From Pontederia crassipes (taxonomy: Eukaryota; Streptophyta; Magnoliopsida; Commelinales; Pontederiaceae), in contig CM060189.1 of the NCBI GenBank assembly GCA_030549335.1, positions 54,430,953 to 54,494,952 on the forward strand: DNA of 64,000 bases. Reading direction: 5' to 3'. The notes under the pieces were generated by a model. That model made no database searches and was not told the origin of the DNA. It saw only the letters and a list, made by a program, of their open reading frames with translations. The stretch's first letter is position 1; every line of letters starts with the position of its first letter. Made by a program: the position numbers and the translations under genes. Shown here one piece after another: positions 48,044 through 59,739 of the stretch.

Positions 48044-51000
48044 TGTTGAATACAAACCTCGAATAATTAAAGATAAAATGCTAAAAAGTTAAAAAAAAAG
48101 AGATAACTTTATGCACTACACTTTGATTAAATAATTGGTACTGATCTTATTAGTTTTGGATGAATGTGAAACATCAGAGTTGTAGAGAATTCTATTAGCT
48201 TTTCATAGACTCCAAGATCATCTAATTTGGATAACCATGCAGAAAGTTAAGCTCAAAATAGTGCAGGGTGGTCAACCTGCCGGTCGAAGCTATGAAGGCC
48301 GGTCGAGACAGTCCGGTCGACCGATGATAGTGATATTGGAGGGTTTAGTGATAACTTGCTGAAATTTGGGTCAAAAGCCAATTTTTCCAATTTTTGTTTC
48401 AACTCCCTAACTCACTCTCTACTGCAGTGCATAGGTCAACTGTAGTAACCCTAAATGTCGTATCCATAGTGATTTGAAGTCCTAAACTACCTAAAAACAA
48501 TTTAAACTAATCCTATTTAAAGTGGCAAAAATAGATTTTTAAAAGAAGTGAAAACAAAATTTTCTTTTGGAATGTAGAATGATAACTTGTTGTAGATTGC
48601 TGAAAAGTTGATTAAACTGAATTGTAATTGCTAAACTAAGGTCTAAAGGGGTGTTTATCTATCAATGAGGAAGGTCCTCCGAGGAGTTGGAGTTCATCTA
48701 ATTTAATTATGGATGGAAATGGACAAGTTATCACTTTTTAGTCAAATCTAATTCAACCTTTAAAATAGCTATTTTCACAGCCCAATTAGACCAGAACTAA
48801 ATAATATATTGTCGTATGATTGTTAGCCAAGTTGAAGAAATGGATCCTCACTAAAAACCAAGTTATCATTAGGTTCAATTCAATGCACTTGCTGATTTTT
48901 TGGCGATTTCAATAAAATATGAAATGATAACTTCTAGATTGCACCTTAAAAATGAAATGAATGCTTCAATCAACTAAACATGGATAAAATCAATCCAATA
49001 TTAATGCAAATGCTCTTTTGTTTATCTCTAAACTACAAGATGGTTTAAAATTAGCTTTTCAGCTGCAAATTCAAATGAAATCCACATTTCCATTAATGAA
49101 TTGGATAGAAATCAGCACCTAATACAAATTTGGAGAATCAGAAATTGTCATTACTCCTTGGCTCATCTCTGAATCTCAAGAAAGTCCTTAAAACCATCTC
49201 TCAATGGTGGATTAAAGTAGGGCTTAACAATGGCAATCAGATTTCAGGAATTTCAGAAAACCAAAAATCAGCAACTCATTCAAATCAGGAAAACCAAATG
49301 TGATTATAGATTTGAATCATAGGAATGTCAAAGCTTCTCAATCCATTTCTGAACAAGATTGGAATAGATGTTAACCTCTCAGTTGTTCAATTAATTCAAT
49401 CCCCAATGACAATCAGATTCAAACAGTCCAGGAAAATCAGAAATCAGATTGTTCAAAAATCAGGAAAGCAGAAAATCAACAACAATTACAAATTAGAACC
49501 TTAGGAATGTCATTGCATCTTGATCATTTTTGAACTAGAATGGAACCATAAGATAACCTATCAGTTGTCAAAATAATTGGGCTCCACAATGACAAAACAT
49601 GTTCTAAGAATTCAGAAATCAGGAAGGCATTCAGAATTCAAATTTCAGAAAATTCAGATTTCAGAAAGTAGAAATCAGAATTCTAATTGGGTTTGTATCT
49701 AGAACTTGCATTGATTCTTGATTCATTTCTGAACAAGTGTTAGACCAAATGATAACTTCTCAGTTGTTCAATACAAATAGGGTCTTCAAATGACAATATC
49801 AGATTTATAACAGTTCAGATTCAGAATTGTAAAATCAGAAATTCAGAATTCAGAAATCAGTGCAGGAAGTTGAACTTATCCCTAATCCATCCACAATATA
49901 TATTAGACTACTACCCTATCCTAGGAGGCATGGGATTTAGCTCCTCATGTTTACAAAATCAGATACAAAATGTAGTAAAGAACAGAAGGAAGTCATCTGG
50001 ATTCAAGCTTGTCGAGAGATGTCCTTGCAGCCTTCAGCTCCAACTCCAAAACCCTTCTCCCAACCCTTGCTGCCTTCTCCCTGGTTACAATGGCCTACCC
50101 CCCTTTGCTTCTCCAAAAATTTTCACTTATATATGTGTCATCTCCACCCTTTGATCAGCATCAGAAAGTTCTATTCCCTTGATTTCAGCCATCTGTCCAA
50201 TGGTCCCTGCATTCCAGCTGACTGCAGCAGCTTTAGGACAGCAAAGGAGTGGTCCCCCCACCTTTTTCTACCTTTTTCCAACTTGTTTTCCCTGCTACAA
50301 AACCCAAATCAGCAAGCATCAAGATCCTTAAATGAGATTTTAACAAATAAGGATTAGGATAATGATAGTTGCCAGCTCAAACATCAAATGGGATTTGGTG
50401 TTGTGCAAGAATGGAAATCGATATGAAAAATTGATAGTTTTGGAACCCAGAAACGATAACTTTGCATGAATCATGAAATTTATCCAACTACAAGTGGTTC
50501 AAGGCATTAGAAGCATCCAAGGGATTAATATAGCAAGTGAATAAGGTCAGAAATCAAATGTGGATAAGATTTCATAGAAATGATAACTTGGGTGCCAAAA
50601 TGATAACTTAATTGCCTTAAAAACGATAACTTGTCATAACTTTAGTTGTGGTTATCCAAATGTGGTCAAATTTGGACAGCAATTAGTTAGGACAATAATA
50701 TAATGGTTGCCTAAGGCCTTTGTGCAGAATTGATAGTTTTGCATGTCGAAATGACAGTTTTGCCCTTTAACGATAACTTGGCAAAGGAAAAATGAAAACT
50801 TGTTCAAATGGACTTAAAACTTTGCACAAGTTGAGATATGACCATCCAAATATGATTCATTCATGATAGTAATGGATTTGGGGCAAGAAATTCATTGAAA
50901 ATCAGTTCACTCAAAATAATGATAACTTGGCCTATTGGAGTGATAATTTGTCCTAAAAATGATAACTTGGCATAGAATTTAAATATTTATGGATTTTGGC

Positions 51001-52095
51001 ATTTCAGAACCTCTATGCACATGGAATTAAGTATAAAATGAGGAAGATCAACTAGTTATCACAATCCATGCATTCCAAACATAATTTGTCAAAAGTTATG
51101 CAAAATAGGGGCTCGATATGTATGATTTGAATAGAAAATGGGTTAAAAACATACTATGATTAGCTAGCGATCAACCGATCAAGGCATAAACTGCTCAAAT
51201 GAAAACTACGAGACTGTACCGATCGACAGACCGGTCGATGCAGCAGTCGATCGATCAGCTCAACGACTACAAATCAAAACTACGAGACTGTACCGATCGA
51301 GACACCGACTGATAGTCCGGTCGACCGACTAGCTATGACAACTAGAGAAATCAGCGCAACGGTCATATAGTCCGGTCGACCGGTCAATAAATGCGGTCGA
51401 CCGGTCCATTACTGAAATAAACCGTAATGGTTATATTTTAAAGAGAAAAATGTGGAATTAATTCTGCACGAATTTTCCACATGCCAGAGCCTATAAAAGG
51501 AGTGCCAAGGCCAGAAGTAAAAGTAACTATCCAAGCATTGAAGCAAAACTTCAAGAAATCAAAAGGAGATCATTTCTCTTGAAGTTATCATTTTAGAGCC
51601 TTATTTCTTTCTCTCTTCTCTTCTTGTGAGTGTTCTATTGTAAAATAGAGAAATTATTCTTTAGAAAGATTGTGAAAGCTCCTGTGTAAAAGAGGTTCCA
51701 AATGTTATCTCTTGAACGAGAGAAAAGATTAGCTTCTTAGAAGGAGATGTTGCCTTGCCTCTCGAAGCAGAGAAAAAGATAGTTGTGTAAAGGGCTTTCT
51801 TCTTTGCCCCATTTGGAACAAAAAAAGGGATTAGTGGAATTTTTGGTGGTCTCAAGGTCGAGAAGTCGGAGCGGCGTAGGCCAACGTGTGGCCGAACCTC
51901 GTCAACAACTACCCGTGTCTTCGCGCTTGATTTCTCTCACTCTCTCTCCCCATTAATATTGTGTTTATAATCTGAATTGCAAAGGCTTTTAAGAATCGGT
52001 TTTATTCTTCCGCGTCGAATTTTGTGAAATCGACATTTTCGATTTAACACCAATTCACTCCTCCCCCCTCTCTTGGTGCCCTTTGAGATCCTACA
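48044..52095 (+). repeat. 3' LTR of the SIRE-type element, interrupted
   Basis: It starts TGTTGAATACAAACCTCG and lacks about 40 bp near its start compared with the 5' LTR. It continues to 48324, is interrupted by the solo LTR 48325-51173, and resumes to GAGATCCTACA at 52095. TATAAAAGG is at 51492-51500. Net length is about 1.2 kb. Confidence 0.88.
48325..51173 (+). mobile_element. solo LTR (family D, copy 1), 2,849 bp
   Basis: It starts TGATAGTGATATTGG and ends TTAGCTAGCGATCA (TGAT...ATCA), with perfect duplication ACCGA at 48320-48324 and 51174-51178. The sister sequence in the SIRE 5' LTR shows the empty site. It contains about 15 copies of a GATAACTTG motif, mostly in the first 450 bp and the last 700 bp, and many short CAGAAATCAG words in the middle. 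A second, inverted copy lies at 59740-62390. No coding region. Confidence 0.88.
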
Positions 52096-52160
52096 ACATT
52101 TAATTAAGTTAAGGTGACATTTAATAAACGTCACTGAAATTCATTTTTGTTATAGTGAAT

Positions 52161-53379
52161 AGCAAGATCATAGTGTACTATTCCCTCAATTTTCAGTAGT
52201 ACCAATTAATAAAAAAAGAAGTCAACTAAAACAAGAACTAGTTGTACGTTGAAATGATCCAATTGGAGAGTTGGCCTCATCCATGCGAATTTGTCACTGC
52301 ACCAAGAACACAGAATTTGTTAGAGACATAACATATTGTAGCATTATCTCAGTAATCGCAAAAGTCAACAGGAAAAATGTAATATGAATGCTGCAAATAT
52401 GAGGCAAATGTAGGACATAACATTTTAACAAATATTATTTAGCAAAGAATTGAATAGATCAAACAACTAAGAATTTTGTGAATGCAATATTGAGTTGGAG
52501 AATTGGAAAAAAACAAGAAATGAGCTATAAACGGGAGAATATCACAAGTCAATTATGAGACCCATCTTCATTTATAAACATTTTTTCTACTCTTATCAAT
52601 TATGAGTTTTCTCTTTTATTTACTACTGATATTTAATGTTTAGCTTACTTATATGTTAAAATTAAAATCTTGACGTACAAAGTTTGGATTGAAAAGTATT
52701 CTAAAAAAGTTTGAGTCTATCATACTTTATGTTAAATTATTTTAAGATGACTTTCTAAGTCAAAGAAAGCCACTAGATTTAACATGTGTAAACATAATTC
52801 AGCTATTTGTAAAGGGACACAACGAGAGACTAGTATGTAATCAGTAGAATGACCTTTAAAAGATCAATAAGATTTAATATTTATGTCGATCGATCTCCTC
52901 AATGAAGAAGATACAATGAGATTATTATTATAAAAAAATTAAAACAAAAATAATTTTCTTTACGGCATCGGATCATTGTTGCCACTTGACAAATTGAATC
53001 CCATATATATATATATATATATATATATTCATATTATATGTAGGATGATAGATTATTGTTATTGATTGACATGTAGAATCACATGTTAAGTATGCATATG
53101 CCTATTTTTTTATTGCATGGAAATGAATATGCAAATCATGTAGTATTTAGGATACATTATATTGTATGGTATTTACATACTTTAACTAAAAAATCCTACA
53201 CCTTGAATCTGTGCAGGTAACTAATGTATGGATAGTGGCGGCTTAGTTCATGACAAAAAGATTGCACATTTTTTAAACTTAAGTTGCGTCTTGATGTTAT
53301 GAAGTCCATTCGATTATGAGTTTTAAATGTAATTTTGAAGATAAGATATTAGTTATGATTTTTCATTCTATAACACTAC
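52161..53379. other. AT-rich intergenic sequence with (AT)13 run
   Basis: No gene or element is recognised. A perfect AT run lies at 53003-53028. Confidence 0.4.
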
Positions 53380-53563
53380 TTTAGATGTTTTGATTAAAGT
53401 CTTCTGCTATATTTGAAAGATTATTTCATTTTACTTTATTGATTTACGTTTCCGCTATAATAGTAGAAAATCATATTTTCATTATGATTATGTACCATGG
53501 AGAATGGGTTAACAATGCCCTAATTACTCTTAACTTTTAGGATGTACATTTTGAGGTGTTACA
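53380..53563 (+). repeat. LTR end fragment related to the chromovirus at 15517
   Basis: The phrases TTTCCGCTATAATAG, TCATTATGATTATG and GAGAATGGGTTAACA, ending in TTTTGAGGTGTTACA, follow the same order as the reverse complement of the LTR starts at 15517 and 19617. It is a diverged forward fragment of the 3' end of such an LTR. No primer site follows, and its beginning cannot be set. Confidence 0.6.
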
Positions 53564-54293
53564 TGAAACTCCAACCCTTGCCAAGATGGGTAAGCGGCAG
53601 AGGGAAAGCACACGTTGAGGCAATAAAAGAGACTAGAGATCTAGGAGAAAGGGAGAGAATGAGAGAGCATGTGTAAGAAAGAGAAAGAAGAGAGTTGAGA
53701 GAGATCGTAATAGGGAGAGAACAAGAGATGAGCGAGAGGAAGAAAGAGAGTGCGAGAGAAAGAAAGTGAGTGTCAAAGTCGGGTACAATTCGTCAGAGAG
53801 AAAAAAATAAAAGGATTTTATGTTGGTCCAGCCTTCTTGATGAAGCTGGACCATCCAGCCTCTCCGTTTCACCGTTTGATGGAGATTAAATGGTAATGGC
53901 AAAAAAGCACGGTTCAACAGGATCCAGGCACGGTTCAGTGTCGGTTCAGCAGCTGGTATGAGTGGTTCAGTTCGAGCATTCTGCCCTAAGTACCTTCCCA
54001 TCATGTTGCCCTCTATTAATTGGATCTCCCGCTTGGCGTCGTGCTTCCCCCTCCTCACGCTTGTATTGCTAAGTTGTTCTATTTCATCCATAGTATAATA
54101 TTAGATGAACTTCATTCCTAAGAGAGCATTCCATTATTTGTTAGTTATCATTTTATATCACTCATTTCAAAACACCAAAAAGAGTTAATTTAGTTTATGA
54201 TTAATTTAGATTAGTTAGTGAATCTTAAGTTTCAAACCACTGGATACGATATTCGAATTTACTACTTCGATCTGTGCACTTGTGAAATGAAGA
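53564..54293. other. purine-rich and mixed sequence without a recognised gene
   Basis: A GA-rich block (53600-53770) gives long but compositionally biased frames on the minus strand. The phrase GGATACGATATTCGAATTTA near 54242 resembles sequence found near the ends of Athila/Tat-like LTRs. No domain is visible. Confidence 0.4.
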
Positions 54294-54410
54294 GTGCATA
54301 GTCTATGCCTAGACCTTGTTCAATTTCATATTGTGCATAGTCTACGCTTAGACCTTATCTAGTTTTCATTTGTGCATAGTCTACGCCTAGACCTTAATCT
54401 TTTGCATTCT
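54294..54410 (+). repeat. 39-bp minisatellite, three copies
   Basis: Units starting GTGCATAGTCTA.GC.TAGACC occur at 54294, 54333 and 54372, exactly 39 bp apart, with a few substitutions each. Confidence 0.9.
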
Positions 54411-54794
54411 GTGCTATAAATCCTTCAATTAATCACACTCCTGAAATTTCACATCAGTCATGCATGGCTGCCTCCCATTAGTTCGCCACATGTCCACTAT
54501 CCTGCAGCTTTTTTTGTTGTCCAGATCTTCCATAAATGTGTAGAGGAAGCTTCTTTCCTCTGATGCAAGCTAGCAGGAAAAATATGTTTTCTTTTGTTGT
54601 TTGCTGCTTTGGACAGCTGAACTAGTGAATATGCATCGTCTGTCCTCAAATTTATCTCAGTGTCTGGGTTGGGAGAATACACCCGTGTTACCCCTCATGC
54701 GTGCATGTGGAGGAAGCATACACCTGAATACTCCTATGAATTGTCAATCGGGATTTCTGCATGGAAAGCAATCAACACAAGTAATAATATCTTA
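54411..54794. other. unassigned sequence
   Basis: No gene, repeat or element end is recognised between the minisatellite and the Athila/Tat-like remnant. Confidence 0.35.
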
Positions 54795-54816
54795 TAAATA
54801 CGATATTTAGAGGATG

Positions 54817-55265
54817 GATGTGGAGAAATAATAGTTGTATTTTCAATTCTAAAGCACATGTTCAAACATGAGAATATAGTAAAATATGGAAAAAATGCAT
54901 GTTGAACATAGTTGAAAAGTATACATAATTTCTCCACATCAACTCCCCCTTGCTTGTCCTCAAGAAAAATTAGGAAAAAGGTTTTTAGATTTTTTGTGAC
55001 CACATTAAGAAGAACTATATATTCCAAGAATCATAAGATAGATGTGGAGAAGTGATAAATGTTGCATTTTAACAATAAAGCATGGGTTTGAGCATGAAGA
55101 CATATCAAAACATGAGATAAATACATGTTGAACATATATGAAAAATATAGATAAATTCTCCACATCAACTCACTCCCCCGAAACTTAAAGCTTTGCTTGT
55201 CCTCAAGCAAAATTAGGAACTTAGGATCGAAAGTTTTCAAGTTTTCATGATCACATTACGCATAA
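54817..55265 (-). repeat. diverged tandem duplication of the 3' untranslated region
   Basis: Two units of about 224 bp (starting at 54817 and 55041 with GATGTGGAGAA) both contain TTCTCCACATCAACT, CCCCC and TTGCTTGTCCTCAAG. They are clearly related but with many differences and one short deletion in the first. It duplicates the polypurine-proximal region. Confidence 0.8.
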
Positions 55266-56191
55266 CACTATATCTCCCTAGCCTTCACACTTGACCTATT
55301 TGAATATCATTTACACATTTAAGGCTCTTTAACTCCTGACTTAGTAATCACTAAAGCAAATGTCTATGGGTGTCAAATGAAACCACACTACAGGCTGAAC
55401 ATCCACATAATCTCACCCAAGGACTTACACATTCACATAACATGTATTAATACTAAAAAATGATCTGCACATGTAGGGCCACTTACCTGTCCCTTTATTA
55501 AACAAACTTTCTTTTTCATTTGCCCTTTTTTTCTTCTTTTTATTTTTTTCTTGCTATTGAGATCTTCTCTTCAATTATATATTGAGAAACTGAAGGTAAA
55601 AAGAGAGTTTCCACTTAGCACTTTCCTTGCCTTTCTTCCAAGAATACTCAGCTTGGATGCTAATGGTTCCATGCATAGCAATGGTGGCAAAACTTCAAAA
55701 CTTTGGCAACAATGATAAATTTCAGAATTTCTAAAAAATAAAAATATATAATCAAATCACAATGATATGTTCTATGAAAAATAATGATAGTTATATTAAT
55801 GGAAACATGCCATTGGGCTCCCCCAAACTTGCATAACATTGTCCTTAGTGTTGGTTAAGTTGGAAGAGACTGGATTATCAAGTGGGAGAAGGGGAAGGCG
55901 AGTGCGTAGGGGGTAGTCATTTGTTTCTTCAGTCGTTCTTTCGTGGCTTCAGTACTCCTTGAAATATGGATCAGTGAATTACTCTCCTTGCCTGCATAAA
56001 AAAGATATATGATCATTATCAGGTTTCATAAGTAACAATCATTAAAATTGACAAGAGGAGAATGTGAAATCAGTGGCATCTCTATAATTAGAGACAGATT
56101 CAATAATTGTGGCTCTATCAATTGTTGGGGCTGCTCGGTTCCTGGAAAATAGAGAAAAATAAAATAAAATAATCTTATTAGATTGGGTTAC
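55266..56191 (-). other. 3' untranslated part of the Athila/Tat-like remnant
   Basis: Stop-rich sequence between the integrase-tail frame and the duplicated polypurine region. CTCCCCCAAACTTGCATAAC near 55818 is another typical phrase of this lineage (inverse of a TTTGGGGGAG tract). No coding region. Confidence 0.5.
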
Positions 56192-56542
56192 CTAAGCGCT
56201 ATTGTTTATAGTCCTAGACTTCCAACTCAGATCTTCAGCTTGTTGAGTCTTCAGTTGATGTCCAGTAGATTTGAACATCTTTCCTCTGTCGAAAACAAAG
56301 GATCTTGTTCCATGTTTCACCCTAAACAGTTTAGACCAACCAGAATTCAGCTTCTTCAAAAACAGCTTGAACTTTGTGTTGAGTAGTTCAATTTTAGTTT
56401 CAGCATTGCTCTCTTCCTTCAAGTTTCTGTGCTCCTTCAGAAATCCTTCCTCTGAATTTGAGAGTTTAGATTCTCTAGGATCTCCATCTTGTTTCAATAA
56501 CCACTTCTTGATTTTCCTTTTTAGAAGTGTGGTTGCTGTCAT
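56192..56542 (-). pseudogene. integrase C-terminal (GPY/F-like) fragment
   Basis: A 116-aa open frame includes LNSGWSKLFRVKHGTRSF and later KSTGHQLKTQ, in the order of the Athila/Tat integrase tail, where a W.GPF.V core is followed by KVNGQRLK. The preceding 75 residues are charged and low in complexity. GPF is degraded to SKLF. The catalytic core is absent, so it is not functional. Confidence 0.6.
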
Positions 56543-56608
56543 CTTTGGAGGTACTTGATCCTGTAATATGTCTTCAGTGACAAAGTTACTTTCTTCAACT
56601 TCTGTTTT

Positions 56609-57264
56609 CTACATTTCCTCTAGATAGTCTTTTTCTTGTATCTTCATAGGCTGACATTCTTCAATTGGTGGAGTCATTTGTTGGTTTCTGCAGAAAGTTC
56701 CTTCATCCTCAGGACATATGTCTTTAGTCTCTGGTAGGTTAATCTCAGCTGCTAAGCATGTCTGGTTGCCTTCTTTGAATTCTAATTCATGGTTCTCCTT
56801 TGACATTGACTTTATGTGTTGAGTTGTGGCCTTCATCACTTCATCATCAATTTCAATCTCTTCAGCAAGGTGTTCACCATGGGATTTAGTCTTGGCAGCT
56901 GAGAGGTCTTGATTGCTTGCTTTAGATACGGGTGCAGACTTCTCCTTTTGAACGACCTCTATGTGTTGGGTTATTGCCTCCCTTTCAGCCTTCTTCATTA
57001 CATCATCAATTTTGAACTTTTCAACTTCTTCATTATGGATTTCAATGAATCAGTTTGCCTTTCACTTTCATGTGGCATTGTTTGACTTTGTTCCTCAGGC
57101 ATAGCTTCGGTTTGTTCAGAATAAGTATCAAATGATTGTCGAAAAATTTGTTCCTCCAAGATTCTTGTTTCAGCTTCTAGAGCTTCCACCTTCTCAAACA
57201 ACCTCATCAATGATGCATTCTGCACTTCCTGTTGTCTAATAAACATATCCATCATCAGCTCCAA
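56609..57264 (-). pseudogene. gag-like charged ORF pair of the Athila/Tat-like remnant
   Basis: Two minus frames (57264-56998 and 56998-56609) overlap by one base. The first has a heptad-like segment (RQQEVQNASLMRLFEKVEAL, then EAETRILEEQI) that resembles the coiled-coil region of Athila/Tat gag C-termini. The second is Glu/Lys-rich with two related phrases (AITQHIEVVQKEK and ATTQHIKSMSKEN). A frameshift probably separated them. No zinc knuckle is seen. The identification rests on position and composition. Confidence 0.45.
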
Positions 57265-58416
57265 GCTCTTTATAATTTAGAAGCTCCTCTGATTGTTCTG
57301 ACCGATTTTGATACGTAACATGCAATTGAAACTCAAGAGAAAGTTGATAGAGTAAGTGTAGAAATTCAAAATCTGAAATATGAAATCTGAGATCAAACTA
57401 GAAATCTAAAATTTGAAATGTTGAAATCTGAAATTTCGAACTTGAAATATTAAAGTGTGATTTTTTTAAGTTTGAAATCTGAATTTTGAATTTTTAAATG
57501 TCAAATATGATGTGAGCATTCAAGGATCAAAAGAAAACATGTTCAAATATGTTTCAGCATTATAGGAGCTGAGGATCATATGACGAGTGTGAAAATTTGA
57601 AATATGAAAAGTTTTAAGATGTGCAGGAATTTGCAATTTGAAAAGTAAAACCTGAAATCTGAAATATGAAATGTCTCAACTCAATGGAGAGGTAGAATGC
57701 AGCTTATAGACAAAACTCATAAATCTAAAAACTGAAATCAGAAACGTGATCATAGCATACAAGGATCAAGAAATTGTCAGATTCAGCAATGTTCCTGATA
57801 GGAGTGCAGGTCCAGAAATTTCAGCAATGTGTATAAGAATGTATGTCAGAAGTTTCAGGATACAATTGTTCAGCAATTTCAGCAAATCAACAATTTCAGA
57901 AATCAGCAATTTAAGGACACAAATGTTCAGCAATTTCAGCAATGAGAAATCAGAAAACTAGAAAGATTCTGCACTATGAAAATAGATAACATGTTCAACA
58001 AAGTGTATTCAATAATGTTTAGCAAGATTCTGCACTATGAAAATAGAGTAGACACTTTGCAGCATAAGTGCATAATAAGAAATTCAAAATATGGAATACA
58101 AAGTTACAATTCAGCAATGTTTCTGCATTATAAAAAATTCAGGAGATACTTTGTAGCATGTGCATAATATGAACTTTGAGAATTGATAACAAAAAATGCA
58201 GGAATAGAATATTGAATATGACTATCACAAGATCTAAGTGAAAACTTGTATAAACAAGTAAAGAAAAGAAAAATGCAGAAAGCTAACATCTACTTTAAGT
58301 TGGAAAATAAATTAGCTGACTACAAGTAAACAAGATATTCACAACATACAAACAGTGACTATAAACAAGACCTAGCTAAACCAAAATAGAGGATCAAATG
58401 TGACAATTCAAGACAG
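57265..58416 (-). other. leader/5' region of the Athila/Tat-like remnant
   Basis: AT-rich sequence with many short GAAATCTGAAAT and TTCAGCAA words (57360-57960) that make a quasi-repetitive texture. No open frame of note. Confidence 0.4.
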
Positions 58417-58434
58417 TCCCCGGCAACGGCTTCA
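58417..58434 (-). promoter_or_regulatory. Athila/Tat-type primer-binding site
   Basis: The minus strand reads TGAAGCCGTTGCCGGGGA, two bases away from the standard TGGCGCCGTTGCCGGGGA, and is followed by CTGTCTTG. This site is a hallmark of the Athila/Tat lineage and places the LTR end just to the right. Confidence 0.85.
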
Positions 58435-58441
58435 AAAACTT

Positions 58442-59739
58442 TGACTCACATAAAGTGTGTATATCGTTAAACACAAAAAAATGTCAAATTAAGTTTTAAA
58501 TTTATAAATTCTCTACACTATTATGACGAGAAACGAAAGTATACGACGTATCATTATAGTGCTTGAGGGTCGATGCACAGAGACTAAGTTGAAATATTCA
58601 CACTCAATTAAATTGTTTGAAGAAAAATCATAAGTCTGCATTTATTGTTCAAGATGAGAAAATGGAATGCGGTCTAAAAATCATAGCAAATAATATTACA
58701 CTAATATTTATGGGTTTTTAATGTAAAATTAGACAAAGACAAGTGTAGCTAAACACTAGGACTGGGAGAATGTTTTCATTTGAAACTTTCGTCCTCTGAA
58801 CTTTATTTGGAACAAAAATGACTGAATGTTCCTTTCTTCTGGATTTGAGTCTAGTCTAATGTCCACTGAGTACCGAGCATTCAAGAGATACACCTGAGGC
58901 AAGGAGGCTGGGGTCGGCTCACACTTGCCTAAGGATAATGTGGATTATCCTCTCGGGCAAAATATATGGTCTCGGTTTCTTCAAGATGGCTTAGTCATTT
59001 TCAAAGGAGAAGATAAAGAAATTGAACACAACGATAGTGAAATAGAAGCACACGGTCATCCTTTATGACCGTTTAAGTTAATCCCAAATATCTGACTCAA
59101 TTCAGTCGTTTATTGCCAAAAATTCGGAGGGAGCATAACCTTTTTAGGTCGCGATTCAAAGGATGAACAACGTCTAACCCAAATCAGTTAAGAATACATC
59201 ACTAATCTTGTGAAAACCAAAATCATGAACTACTGCTTGCCTTAGGCTAGATTTCTCCTTGTTCGGTCGTGATGGAACTTATAATGTCCCTGCGGTCGGG
59301 TGTGCAAGGCAAAAAGTGATTCAAAAAACTTCTCCTAACATACAATTACGTGAAAAACTCAAAAACCAAAGATGGAACTATCTTCACCCGGGCTTGATTT
59401 CTCCACGTTTGATCACGATGGAGCCTATAACATCCCTATGGTCGGGGGTGCTTGGTGAAAATAGTTTTGAACTCATATCCATGTAAAGATCCAAAAGATA
59501 GAGGACTGAACAGTGAAAACAGGGACCAGATTGATATCATCAAAACGCAAGAAAGCTCAACATTCAGTGAGTCATCAAAACATCCAAGAAGATAAGAATA
59601 GAGTACGAAAGTCATGATCAACATCCCCTAGCCACTAGTTGGCTGGTTAGTTACACATTACGAAAATAGGAAAAGAAAGAAAAGAAGAAACGAAAATACA
59701 AGAGAGAAGGGAGGCTGCTGGTGTAGCCTCCTCTCCAAC
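58442..59739 (-). repeat. probable 5' LTR part of the Athila/Tat-like remnant
   Basis: In element sense it would end TTTATGTGAGTCA just before the primer site. CTTGAGGGTCGATGCACAGA (58562-58581) is a phrase frequently seen beside such primer sites. Two related blocks with TAGATTTCTCC and TCGGTCGTGATGGA (59247-59275) or TTGATCACGATGGA (59407-59420) form a diverged duplication. The outer end may be TGACACCCACC at 62490 on the minus strand, beyond the family-D copy. Confidence 0.45.

Larger units (their letters stand above)
44401..52095 (+). mobile_element. SIRE-type Copia retrotransposon lacking pol
   Basis: It has a 5' LTR (44401-45639), primer site, gag remnant, no pol, several AGGGGGAG purine tracts, and a 3' LTR (48044-52095) that is itself interrupted. 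The 5-bp duplication ACATT is perfect (44396-44400 and 52096-52100). Without the nested solo LTR the element is about 4.8 kb. The IWVPKG phrases after gag are characteristic of SIRE/Maximus. It sits in the right subterminal region of the CACTA element. Confidence 0.9.
41138..52157. mobile_element. CACTA element, 11 kb including nested retrotransposons
   Basis: The left end is CACTACAACAATTTTCACC, the inverted right end is CACTATAACAAAAATGAAT, and the 3-bp duplication is AAT (41135-41137 and 52158-52160). Without the nested Copia element it is about 3.3 kb. GTGACGTTTAA-type motifs cluster at 44105-44400 and again at 52112-52135, forming the right subterminal region, which the Copia insertion splits about 60 bp from the end. 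The interior includes a GC-rich block (41390-41990) with gene-like composition and many short unsupported frames; no transposase motif is seen, so it is non-autonomous. Confidence 0.88.
54795..58440 (-). mobile_element. Athila/Tat-like Gypsy remnant
   Basis: Reading minus: a primer site at 58434-58417, gag-like frames to 56609, an integrase-tail frame (56542-56192), then 3' untranslated sequence with the lineage-typical phrases TTGCTTGAGGACAAGCAAAG and AAGTTTCGGGGGAGTG (55220-55160). Reverse transcriptase, RNase H and the integrase core are missing. The 3' LTR is not found. Confidence 0.65.

Noticed and set aside
53633..54091. 152-codon minus frame
   Set aside because: Its second half is a Ser/Leu/Phe run from a GA-rich tract and the first half shows no domain. 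It is not supported as a gene.
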